Positions 36,926-48,169 of a stretch of DNA of 64,000 nucleotides are shown here, piece after piece. A program made the position numbers and the translations under genes. This DNA comes from Taenia hydatigena. Taxonomy: Eukaryota > Platyhelminthes > Cestoda > Cyclophyllidea > Taeniidae. Below the pieces are notes generated by a model. That model was not told the origin of the DNA, did not search any database, and worked only from the letters and a program-made list of their open reading frames with translations. Position 1 is the stretch's first letter, and the number at the start of each line of letters is the position of its first letter. The stretch is taken from positions 1,793,591 to 1,857,590 of the forward strand of contig JADWOT020000007.1 of assembly GCA_036345935.2 (NCBI GenBank), given 5' to 3'.

Positions 36926-39589
36926 TTTCTCTTCTTATATAGAGGTGGCGCTTCAATCTACAATAAAGGAATAAAGGCAGTCGTAGGAGGAGAACCAAAT
37001 GTAATATTTGTAAAAACCACAAAACAATGGTCCTCCAATAGTGGTTTAATGGATGACTAATGCAGTACGACCGCCTTTCTTCCACTCAATTTACCTTTGT
37101 TAAAAAAAAACAGGACACCTTTCCTCCTGTATAAAATAGCTATGAGTGAAATCGAAATATTCGATCTATTTGTGCGTCACAGTAACATTTGGATATTAAC
37201 TGTTATAATATTTCCAATTTTAAATTACTATATTCTTGGATACTACATAGCACGTGCCGGCGGAGAGGGGCGTGGAAAGGGAGTAGTAGGCAAATGGGCA
37301 CCCATCCCTCCATTTAAGGACGTCATAAGACCTATTTTTTGAGCGTGCACTGTGATCATTAATATCTAAAGGGAAGAAGAAAGGAACCTCAATTCACGTG
37401 GCAAGAAGTTTTGCCGCGTAGATTAGGCAGACCAAATAAGAGTTTTGGGTTGACTTTAATTGCAGCGTATAAAGGCGCCGCTGAAGATGAGGCATGCACA
37501 GTTGATCAGATAGCCCTGTCAATGAGCATCTGTCCACATTTATCCAAGCCTGTCATAATCTAGCTTAGATGGCTAATCTAGTCTGTGATATTCCAGTGAA
37601 ATCTAGTCTGATCCAGTTAGGCATAGTCTTAAGCACTGTACTGTAGCGCTTCCACAATGGGCATGGATATGGAGCAAGCCATTGCACTCTAGTAGGTCTG
37701 CTGCTGCTTCATTTATTTAGCGGTTACAAACGCATGTACGAGCCATTAAAAGCTAGCGTAGCACAGTGAGCGCAGTGTGGGCGTGAAGTTAATTGAAGAA
37801 GTCGGCGAAATGCTACTAAAGATTTTTTATGGAGCTGACAAATAGACGCGTCTGGTGCGCATTCGCAATCCTACGCTTAGACGATTCCTTGCATTTGATT
37901 AATAGCGACACCAGCGGTGCATGCATTTCTTTTATGGAAGTATAAAAAGCATGAATTTTTAGCTCATACAGATACAGGGATGGTTGACATACGGGTGTAG
38001 GGATAAAATACCGCGGGAATAAAGGAGAGTGGGGAAAAGGAAATTGAGGATTGGAAGTGAACACTGAAGGATTAACCTGCACAGTGCTGTGGTGCAGTGT
38101 TCTTCATTTTCTTCCTTTCTCTTGCCTTTTTTATGAAACTTAAACACATCCTCTCATCTAGCCATTTGACTAAGTTAAAATGAAGAATTTAACTCAGAGG
38201 AAAGGGCATGAATTTTTACGCAATTCGGGGACGCTAAGCATAGCATTCCCTCTCTAAGTGATATACACTGTATTGCAGATGAAATGCTCTTGAAATGACG
38301 CACGCAACTGAAGCAGGAGGGTAGGATTAGAATATGGTAAAAAGGAATAAAATGGAATGGTATTAAAACTTACCCCTAACTTTTACTATTTCTATCCGAT
38401 GTGGTCCTTTAGCGTTTTTTTTTAAAAACGCCAAAGTAGGAGGTTGGGACTGACGAGCAGATGGGGTTGGAGGCGGTGGAAGTAAGAGATGAAATAAAGA
38501 CCCGAGGAAAAGTGGAAATTAATTGGGACGGAGAACTGAATGAAGAGAAAGATACCGTGACAAAGATTAGTAAGAGCAGACGAAACATCTCGTAGCAGAG
38601 CATGCCTTGAGTTTGGCTGTGTGATTGACTTCTTTGAATCTAACACGTGTAAATCAATTGGTTGCACATGCCGCGTGGTTGCCCTCAATTCCGACCGGCG
38701 TAGACTTTCGACATCATTCCCTTTTAAGGTATTGCAGGAGCAGGTATCACTTGCCTAGGTGTTATTTCACCCTAATCTTTTTTCTCACATGATCCTGCAT
38801 GCGCACGAGGCAATGCTAATGCACTCTGATTGGATGTTTGTTGCCCAATCGATATCTCTTTCCGATGCTGGCCTCCAAGCTGGTCACCTTTTGGACTTTT
38901 AGACACTTCTTGTTCCCACCACAAGGTGCTTGCTAGAAAAGAAGGACAAGTGGAGAAATTAGGCTAAGTAAAGCAGATTGATAGCTGGAATGATGCTTAA
39001 ATGATGACTGGTTGAGGAGGCAATGTGTACAAATCAGTCCAACTTTCATGCGGTCCTTTTGCCCATGTGCTGTACTAGGTTTGCAGCAACGCTTTGGCAA
39101 GCTAAGCCGGTGGAGGGGGAGTATGAGCTCTATGCAGAAAGACGTCTCCAGCGGCAGGGTTTAAAACACTCTTGGTGATATCGCCACAATGGTGGCTGTC
39201 TCAACTTAGGCTGGCTTGCGTTGGACTAACGGATCCGCTATCATGCTGCTTGGGAAAAGTTTTTTAAAATAATTGGATATGGATCGCTACATATTAATCT
39301 GGTAGCAATTGTCATGATCTGTCCTTCTATTGAAATGTTTTTCGAAATCTGTGACTCCAAATTGTGGGTGCCCACCTTACAAATACGACATCTTCGACAG
39401 GTATAGCCAAACAGATGGTAGATTTGCTTTGCGTAAATTATGTCATAAAGTTTAATGATGTTCCTCTCAGCTAAACTCATTTAAAATATGGGCTGATTGC
39501 CTTTAAACCGAACAGTTACTTACTCGGCAAACATGATTGGATCGTGGGAGATACAAGCTGGTCATTAAAATAGCTTGCCTCTCATACAC
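36926..39589. other. Intergenic, no gene recognised
   Basis: Only short frames. Nothing else recognised on either strand. Confidence 0.5.
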
Positions 39590-42215
39590 AAGATGGCAGA
39601 CAAAGATTGTTTTGCAACTAAACGTTATTAATGAGTTAAAAATACTCTTTCACCAAGCTATAATATTATTAAACTTAACAATGCGTTATTGGCCCATTTT
39701 TACAGCAATTGACGGCCCTACGCAACATAGCCTTGAGCAACCACTCAACCATCGGTCAACCAGCCAATACTGCTTTGCGCTGCTCCTTATCTGAAGCCGA
39801 AATCTTATGCTACAGACTAAGTCAAACGATTTGTTATTAGCCGCACCTGGTAGAAAAGCGGCTTTGAGGCATGACAAAGTGTGCCGACAAAGTTCGGCAA
39901 TGACACAGCCAATTTTAATTCGAAGTCGATGGGTGTCTAGTGTGAGCCAGCTAGCCATCCAGCACTGCTACACCTCATCCTCAACAGGACTTGCATTCTC
40001 GGAGGCACCGTAATTGACATCTGCCTCCCTCTCTTGAAGTTAGTCGGTGCAAGGCCTAGCAAATTGAGTAATCTATCAAAATGAAATTGATTTTCTAACT
40101 CCTTCCAGTAAGCTTTATATCTGGCTAACCAATGTGATTCCCTCTACCATCTCGGCCATTCAAGGTGTTGCATTTTCCACTATTTAAATGCTTTCTGTGA
40201 GCACTTAAAACAGGTCCATCTAAACCAGTCTCATATATCTTCTGTATGCTGCTCAAATTGACCCCACACATTCCGCAAGTAAAAGAATGGGCGGAGAACT
40301 GGACCGATAGTTGAAAAAGTAGACAGATAGGTAGGTAGACAGGTTGGCAGATAGAGAAATTGAGATATAGAGAGTGGCAAAAGGATAATTAGACAGCCAG
40401 CACTGGCTTTACCCCCTCATCCAGCCTCCGTTTCCAAACCTCCACCAGGTGACTAATCAATTTAATAAACAAAGAACAAAAACGCAAATATGTAATGGAA
40501 AAATTTTAATGCTTTACAAATAACTCCTTCCTACACATGACTAGCGTGTTAAGGTCATGCGCCGCAATAAGCACTCGTGCAACAGAGTCAACCAATCGAT
40601 GTCAAGAGCCGCCATTTTCGTCGTGGCGCCTGTCAGCTAAACATTAAACGTCACATTAAAAACGGTCTGCGAAAACCGCTCAATATCGTCAGGTGCTAGA
40701 ACATGCGGTTGGATCCCGTATGCACTAAACTCTGGACATGTCGATGACAGCGGCATCCCTCTCCCTTTCCCAACGCCCAGGGTCACCCACAGCTCCGCTG
40801 CATTTGACACGCGCATGACAACAATCAAGGACAATGAATATTACGTGTAACAGATCAAGCGTGCGCGTGCGTGTGTGCTCACAACAGCAGAACACACCGT
40901 GCACAAGGCAGCTAAACATAATAAGGCATCCCGTTTCTTCCCGCTGTGAGCAACTTCCAACCTATGCGTTGTTAGTAGCAACGACGTAATCGAAGCGAAG
41001 CAATGCTCTCCAAAAACACTCGTCACGGGGCGCAGGAAGGCGCCAATCTAGCATCGCCGACAGTCGGGCTTTCTGACTAAAATAAATCGATTTCGACAAG
41101 TTCGCTCGCATTAGGCAGGACCGTACAATTGTTCCAACGCCACATATCATATCAATAAAACGAATTGGATAAAGATGTGTGGACAAATAGGTCCATAGAC
41201 AGTAAAATATGCATATTGCCTCACCTTCGCCTGTCTATCCAACAAAAGCCCCACCAACGAAATAACCAAATCAACTGACAAGTGAAAGAACGCAAATAAA
41301 GAATCAGATGAAGCTTAACACTTGCCAGTGCACATCTGCCTGTGTCTTGAGGGACGTCTACTGACCACTAGCTGTTAAGAATATTAATGCGGCTTTTGTT
41401 TGTCCCCACACTATCTGTCGGTCAACTATTAGCCCCAAAGCGAAACAGCTAAAGCCAACTCTAATTACCACTACGCCCAGGGAGGAAGGGTGGGGAGGGG
41501 AATCATGTCGAAACTACTGCATTGCTACAGAAGAAGTAAACAAGCCAAGATAATTAGTGGGTCGTCTTCAAAGTCATCATCGTGACATTACGCTTCCCAT
41601 AAACAATCCATTCATCAGTAATTCGGAGGCAGAAATCCCCGGATGCTTCCTCTGATAATGATAAACGTGTATAGTTTGGTGGCTTAGGCGGGGAATACTA
41701 CAGTCGAATTCACTCTAAGTCGCATATTCTTCCCTGCCTTTTCGTTCGTTTACAAATAAACTAGCATCAGCAGAAGGGACCAACGTAATAGCCTAATGAT
41801 AAGGAAAATCTGAGTGCACCTGAAATGCGCACAAATCTACGAGATAGTCCCATCAAATCTGCACAACAATTAAAATTAAAGCAGCAGCAAGCTTTCTAAC
41901 CACCAGGGGTTTAGGTATAATATACTCCTCATTTAATGCAAGGGTACCCAGCATAAATGCTACCGTCCCAGCGTGGATGAACTTACACCTATTCAAAAGC
42001 GATGCCTGCAGTCCGTTGCAGAAGCACACGCGTGGCATGACGCAAATCAATCTCTCTTACCTAGCAACGTCCAGCACACTCAATCCAGTAACAACAAATT
42101 TAACATACTTTGTAATGGCCATAAACAACTTCTCCAATCAAACTTCTCAAAAAAGCACAGATATGCTCACTAAATCCCGCTAAACACAACCTGCGCCAGC
42201 TAGGCAGACATGCAT
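39590..42215 (+). repeat. Large direct repeat family 3, copy A
   Basis: Matches 52375-54745 in the same orientation over about 2.4-2.6 kb. Identity by eye is about 80-85 percent in the 3' two thirds (for example 41310-41600 against 53860-54140) and lower at the 5' end. Shared landmarks include a GATA/GACA-type low-complexity tract (40315-40375), a CG/TG alternating tract (40861-40880), 'gagggacgtctactgaccac', 'cgtcttcaaagtcatcatcg' and 'atgcctgcagtccgttgcag'. Both copies keep short open frames at the 3' end: minus 41853-42050 and plus 41977-42183. No transposase, reverse transcriptase or terminal repeat is visible. It may be a non-autonomous element or part of a segmental duplication. Confidence 0.85.
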
Positions 42216-44911
42216 ACAGACCAAGTCGATGTAGTAGAACGCACGCACTCGAAGACCACGATAGTATAAGCAGCATTAGCGAAGTCGCTCTATTCCATCG
42301 GCTAAATTACTCACAAAATACTTGCTATATATAGAAGGAGATGCAGGTGAAGCAGAGAACAGGAAAAGAGCACAACGCACATAGCGATCGCACCTCTACG
42401 CACAAGCAATGACGGCACCGCTGCTATTGTAAGTGAGCCTTAAACCCATGAAGACACGCACTATCCGTTGCGTTACCACGGCATCTACTCAAAGTCCTTC
42501 CCTCCTCCATCCCCACCTAGCCTGTTCCCTCGCTTTAGCTGTTGGCACCACTCACTGCTCCTCATTGCATGCCATGCCACGGCACCTTGCACCACCACTC
42601 ACGCAATCAATGCGTGTCTGTACCTCCTTGTGCCTAATGTTTCGCCACTAGTAATGATGCGGTCTGGCACTTCGCAGCCAGAGGTGATGCGCTGCATCAT
42701 TTTTGCTTTCCTTTTCCCACAAATGCATATTCTGCAACTTTAAAATCCACTTCCGTGGCCCAGCAGTAGCATTCCACTTCCAAAACTTAAAAAGGCGCTA
42801 AACAGTTTGATCGAAGCACCAAGTTGAGGCTCCAAGATGAATTCATTACCTGTCCTGACCAACAGCAATAAAAATAGGATTATGCTTATGCTTGTTGAGG
42901 CAAAATACGTTGCAGCCGTCATATGACCACACAAATGAGTTGCAGTCAACAGCGCTTCAATCCGCAAATAAGATAATCTTCATCACTAATACATAAAAAC
43001 TCTCTACAGCAACCTCTGGCTTTCACTGCCCCTCCACTACACTTGGGAAGAATTGGAGGAAAGAAGACGCAATACTCGGGCGAAAAGCGTGCATGTATTT
43101 CACGTACCGACGATCCACACAACGAAGGCACAATAATGAGACAACTTAGTGATCCAATCACTAACGCTCATCATTCAAGAAACCACCCGGGCATTACATA
43201 GTCCTCTCCTCTCTTCAGAGAACCATCATTCTTGCTCCCCTTGGTGATGATTATGCTGCAGCCACATTGTCCCCTCATTCCCTATGGAGGAATGCGCAGG
43301 GAATGCTGACCCAAAAGCAAATGAGCCAAAATCCTATTAGTAGTACGGTCACAAGATTATAACAATGACGGAACACTATAGCCTTGACATGGCCATCAGT
43401 CTATAACCTACTGGCTCGACGAAACCATGCGATGACGACAAGTTCAGCTCCTTGCCTCAGGCATTGCCGACACGCACACTGCCATCAACAGCCAAATTGT
43501 TGTTAAACAACACACATACATATCACGAAATCACACGGCTTCATATGGCATGAGCTGTATGAGCTAGAATCTGCAAAAGCAAATATTTCCCTTAAAATTA
43601 ATCGCACCGGGGCAATCAGTCATCCCACTCACCGCGATTCGTACATGCGGTTGTCATGAAAAACACCTCTGGATAATTAGTCAACGCGCGGGAATGCGCC
43701 TATAATTAACGTCGAACGCTTTTAACAGTAGCTGAATACCTATTAAGTGTGAGAGTGGATCATGTAGAAACATGCTCATGCAAAAAGCCTCATAACTGCA
43801 CTTTCAAGTACTTCAAAATCGCTTCATATCGGCTGCTTTTGGAGGCAGCAAAACCAGTGACAATATCGGCTTTAATTTGCACAGCACACTGTCCTATAGA
43901 TAAGCAATTACCAAGGTTACAGGTCTATCCCCGCTTCACCCTCGCGTAGCAGCTACGCATCGCGCCCACTCCTTCATAAGTTCTTCAAGCACAAATCCAC
44001 GCTGCTTGTCCTGTGCGAATGAATAGTCGACAGTGAGTAGAGGAAATCTCAGCAGGATCAATTGGCTAAACATTTGCAACGTTACAGCTGTCGACAAAGT
44101 CTGCAAGTTTAAAGGAGCTTATTGCGACCCCAATGGCTTCCCATGGATGGCATACAACATCCACATCCCTAATTGTGAATGCCAACATCGGTAACGACTG
44201 ATATTATTGGCGACATGATGAGCCTGTGATAAAAGCTAAAAGCGTCTCCATAACGAGCGATGCGAGCGGTGGTGGCGGTGCAGTAAGTTTTGGTTAATAA
44301 GAACGTCTATTACTGTCATTATCGTCATCTTCATTTTTGAGATACTGACTGTTTCAACGCAGAAATACTCTGTTGACATGTTTTATGTAAAAGGCAAACA
44401 CCTAGTACCGTTTGCTAATGTCTCAAAGTTTTTGAGAGAGTTTTCTATGAATAAAACTCACTTTTGTAATATTTATGGCCTATAATGAATTGGCACCAAG
44501 TAAAGCCAAGTGATCGGTCTATTTTACTGATTGTCTCTAACAACCTAGGCCTCACCCGCCATTATCTCTCCTTATTGAGATAATTCACTGTTAAACAAAT
44601 CATCTGAATGGTTTTAGCTACGACGATAGCTCCTACAACACGCCCTACGACGCCTCATTGTTCTCCTACGCTTGGTGGAGGACCTACCATGACGGCATAA
44701 TGACGTCATTCATTAATCACATTTATTGAAGAACTAGCCAATCAGCGCGTGAAACAGACGCGGTGGCAATACTATTCACCACGTCTGATGACTCACCACA
44801 CGCGGCATGTAAGCAGCGTACAATTAAAGAAAAGGTCAATATCCATGTGGTTCGAATGGAATGCAGACACACGTAGCTTGAAACCTGAATAAAATTTTTT
44901 ATTCATATCTT
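42216..44911. other. Intergenic, no gene recognised
   Basis: It holds a pyrimidine-rich stretch (42480-42610) and short frames. It shows no similarity by eye to 54746-57400, the region following the other copy of repeat family 3. It forms the 3' flank, in minus-strand terms, of the viral fossil. Confidence 0.5.
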
Positions 44912-45026
44912 GACCTATGGGAACTCAAAGGCGTTTGGAAGTTCACCTTTGCTTTATTCAACTACATGGAGGAGGACATCAGAAGAATCAAAGAGCAGCA
45001 TGACAATTACATATACGCAATCGTGG
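44912..45026 (+). pseudogene. rep: Inverted fragment of circovirus-like rep, 5' part
   Basis: The plus strand here encodes the same peptide as the 5' part of the minus-strand rep at about 45810-45940: a first rolling-circle-replication motif beginning FT (codons at 44942-44956), then an acidic/basic helix containing 'RRIKEQHDN' and a 'YAIV' strand. About 38 codons remain. It ends at 45026, where the minus-strand rep, arriving from the other side, also ends, so the two pieces are joined tail to tail. It differs from the main copy at several residues, so the two are not an exact assembly duplicate. It lacks motifs II and III and the whole helicase, and cannot be functional. Confidence 0.8.
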
Positions 45027-45950
45027 CTTGTTGGATGTTATCTATATCCTTTTGGAGCTGAATATTTTGTAGGCTCCTTTCACTGGGACTTAGTATGGAT
45101 ACATGTCAGATATTTCCAGCATTTCATCATAAGGTATCCGCCCGTAGAAATAATCCATAATAACATTTTCCTGATTTTCATAGAAGCATCACCAAGGTCC
45201 TCTACTTTTATAAAATATTCTTTCGTTGGTTGCGTTGGCTTCTTCAACTGCTCTCCTACCCATTCCCACTCCTGGACCCCCCTAGTAGTAGTATACTTCA
45301 GTATTGAAATTTCTTTCGGGAGGTTGTTAAAAGATGTTTCTAAGTCTTATCATATTGTGTCCCACTTTGAGAAATGTCCTGGATATCTTATGACTTCCTC
45401 CGGTTCGTCTCCTTGTATGGTATCCATGGCAACCAAATTCGGTCCTTTTTAATTTTGGTACTGTGTTGATTTCAAAGCACTCGCATTCTTTGGATAAGTA
45501 TTTTCTATTATCTTCACCACTTCCGTATGCTTGTTCAACATGCACTGTTTTGTCAAAAGTGTTTTGTATTCTATTTAGTTTCCAGTGATTTCTAAGATAA
45601 ATAAAGTTTTGAAGATGTTCTCGTTTTGGTACTGTGTTGATTTCAAAGTACTCGCATTCTTTGGAGTAGTGTTTTCTATTATCTTCACCAGTTCCGTATG
45701 CTTGCTCAACATGCACTGTTGTGTCAAGGGTGTTGCGTATTCTATTCAGTCTCCAGGGATTTCTAAGATGAATGAATTTTTGAAGATGCTCTGGTCCTGT
45801 AGTTGGGCACTTTGTTTTTCCCACGATTGCGTATATGCAATTTTCATGCTGCTCTTTGATTCTTCTGATGTTCTCCTTCATGTAGTTAAATAAAGTGTAG
45901 GTGAACCTTCCAAAACCTCTAATATGCAGACCAATGGTTGCATAAATAGG
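45027..45950 (-). pseudogene. rep: Endogenous circovirus/cyclovirus-like rep, degraded
   Basis: A fossil of a CRESS-DNA virus replication-initiator gene, read on the minus strand. Rep proteins of this type nick and join viral DNA with an HUH endonuclease and unwind it with a superfamily-3 helicase. Visible in order are: motif I (FT..L, 45891-45905); motif II EHLQ (45774-45794); motif III with an SKE core (45657-45671), followed by a repeated motif II and III (45603-45623, 45486-45500); a damaged Walker A (about 45255-45282, without the usual Gly-Lys-Ser/Thr); a Walker B-like hydrophobic run plus DYFYG (45141-45164); and motif C ITSN (45030-45041). The endonuclease part is still open, inside a 288-codon frame (45327-46193) whose first 80 or so codons I do not recognise. 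The linker and helicase lie in other frames, with stops at 45282-45284, 45189-45191, 45090-45092 and 45042-45044. No capsid gene or origin hairpin is seen nearby. Confidence 0.88.
45453..45794 (-). repeat. In-frame 171-bp tandem duplication within rep
   Basis: The units 45453-45623 and 45624-45794 are about 90 percent identical. The period is exactly 171 bp (57 codons), so the frame is kept. Each unit spans rep motifs II and III and ends with the same 'FEINTVPK' stretch. In the unit nearer the 5' end of rep, motif III reads HYSKE, so the catalytic Tyr position holds His. In the other unit it reads YLSKE and keeps the Tyr. The duplication has accumulated differences since it arose. Confidence 0.95.
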
Positions 45951-47109
45951 AGGTGTTGCAATGCAGTTAATGCTACCTTGATGAACCAGCCAAATAAAAC
46001 TCACGAAAGGATTGCGCGAAGTACCGAGCTCGACACGGCTCTGGCCTGCGAGGGATTCCTTGCATTCTTTGAAGAACACATAATCAAAGAAATGAATCTG
46101 TCCAGCAGGACCTCTTGGCGGATATAGCCTCTGATGTAAAGGGTACTGTTTTATAGAGCTTAGTTTGAAAACACCAGAGTTCTGTCGAGCCATAATTAAT
46201 TACTGTGTATTTTCTTATACAGGTCTCACTTCACAGCAGTCGCACTCTTATGTACGAGCTATGTCTATTGTGCCTTCGGAGAAAAAAATTAGGCATTATC
46301 ACCCTGACTTTATTCATTGGCGGATGAGATCGCACCTTATTTAAACCTAGAGAATTTATTTCATGCTAACCAAGGCATTTTTGATGGCAACTTTTATGTT
46401 CTGAGTCAATAAGGAAGAGTTAACTTCTAAATGATGTGAGCGCTTCATTGCACTGCTACATAGTGTGTCACATTGCGGAAGCAGATGCATTAGTGCACTC
46501 AGCAGCTGGAAAGGGTGAGGATTAGGACAAGGAGAAGGAGAAGAAGAAGGATGAGCAGTTAGTTTAATATAGCATCAACTTAGCGAAACGGGATTTCCCG
46601 CAGCTTCAGCACACGTGCTCCCGACAGTTGATCAGAAAAGCTGCGAAAGATGCTGACTGATTCTACAGGATGGTGAGCAATTTACGGTGGTAGCAAGCAG
46701 GATTACTTAGAAACAGTAATTTGCCAAGCTGTCAGGCTCTTTCTGCTGATTATAGTTGGTCATTTTTTAAAAGGTTTGGTCGGCATCTAATGATTACCAA
46801 CCATCCCGACGTGTCCACGAACCAAAAAACGGCATTCCGTTTGACTGAAGTTAAGCCCTGCGTCCCACAGACGATCAAGAACCAGTTTAAGGTAGCCTAA
46901 TACTCATAGGCGTCTATATCAAAGGCAGGAAAGTCATAAGAATGGGTCACGCTTATATTTGGGGGCAAGCCTGCTTGTGCTGGTTGCACCGGACGCAGAT
47001 GGGTGGAAGCCACGCAGGAGGGTCAAAATAATGTTGCTCAAAATCCAAAAAAGCCGACGAAGCATAACTTCGGTGATCAAAAGAGAATCGGTGCTTTCTA
47101 CGTGGTATG
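45951..47109. other. 5' flank of the viral fossil
   Basis: The upstream part of the 288-codon minus-strand frame (45951-46193) is open but has no motif I recognise. The opposite strand is open too (45924-46127). The rest holds nothing identifiable. I see no 'TAGTATTAC'-type nonanucleotide in a hairpin. Confidence 0.45.
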
Positions 47110-47460
47110 GTCACTGCCATACATATTGCTTCACAACTCTCACCTTCACTATCCCCATATCTATCGCTCATATCTCATATCACGCTCCACACCACTCCAC
47201 TCCTCCCCACCATACTACTACCTCCATCCCTCCCACCTCTCCCTCTTCTTGCGAGTGCACGCGCGCGCACGCCCGCTCTCCCCAACACACCCTATGAATG
47301 AGGCCCTTGCTGCACTCTCCCTCGTCGCCGCATGACTAGACGAGCGCAACACACTACACCACACCACTACCTCGCCGCCTACCAGCCAGCCAGCCAGCCG
47401 GCCAGCCAGCCATCCATCCATCCACCCACTTATCCATCCATTCACCATCCACCTCCCTCT
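47110..47460 (+). repeat. Pyrimidine-rich low-complexity tract with CCAG/CCAT runs
   Basis: A C/T/A-rich strand with repeated 'ctccc' words (47180-47250), an alternating 'cacgcgcgcgcacgc' tract near 47258-47272, and then tetranucleotide runs: (CCAG)n at about 47381-47408 and (CCAT)n at about 47408-47422. All long frames here on both strands come from this composition. Confidence 0.85.
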
Positions 47461-48169
47461 CCAGGTGGCCACCGCGACGGGCGCACATGCGTGTGCAAAT
47501 AGACGTGCAATGACAAGCATGCGTGGTGGTGCATGATGCCACGCATTGGAGTGGGAAAGAGGACGCTGCGCAGCGGAGAGGAGTGTTTGCATTTGTCTAA
47601 GTTGATGTGGCATGTAAGTAGGTATATAGAGGACGGGTGGTAATTGAAGAGGAGATGGAGGAAAAAGGAATTAGGTAGGAAGAAATGAAAGTGGCAAAGT
47701 GGGGTCTAGCAACACCGAGTATTCCCTGTTTATTTTCCCTACAACTTCTCTTAACGCGGCATGGTTATGGAACGACCTTTGTTTTTGGCAAAAATATTTA
47801 TCTTTAGGAAGATTTCTTTCTTTTTCACAATTCTTGAAGCACTAAGCAATCTTTTTGCCCTGGCTGCAGTAAATTCCAGAGCTTTTTTAGAGTCGTGCTT
47901 CCATGCGAGGCAAACGTCATCTGCGTACGTTTTCCGATTTACTTTATGTGCCTTCGTGTTTGGGTTCACCTATAATTTCGTATTCGAAATTTATCATTTG
48001 ATTTTTTTTCGCTTACACTATTTATTTATTTACAAACCAAATCTTCGATTTAAGTTGGAGTGAAAGACCACACTCTGATCCATTCCATTTCGTTCTTAGT
48101 AGGTCTTATGGTGAAAGGTGCTAATTTTACTTGCATCCCTCAGTGTGCTAAAAGCGCAAACATTGCTCA
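47461..48169. other. Intergenic; minus frame with a YADD box
   Basis: The minus-strand frame 47751-47969 (72 codons) contains 'TYADDVCLAW' followed by an alanine/lysine-rich helix-like stretch. YADD is the active-site box of reverse transcriptases, and hydrophobic residues follow it as expected. The rest of the polymerase domain is not seen before or after it, and the C-terminal lysine-rich part does not fit the usual next motif. It could be a very old retroelement scrap or chance. Confidence 0.2.

Noticed and set aside
44910..45452. 180-codon plus-strand open frame
   Set aside because: It is mostly the antisense of the degraded rep helicase region, and its start overlaps the inverted rep fragment in a different frame. 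The translation has no motif of its own.
44200..47000. Circovirus-type origin nonanucleotide hairpin or capsid gene near rep
   Set aside because: No TAGTATTAC-type loop on a stem and no Arg-rich capsid start was found on either strand.
47218..47613. 131-codon minus frame with Trp/Gly/Met repeats
   Set aside because: Arises from the CCAG/CCAT tetranucleotide runs.
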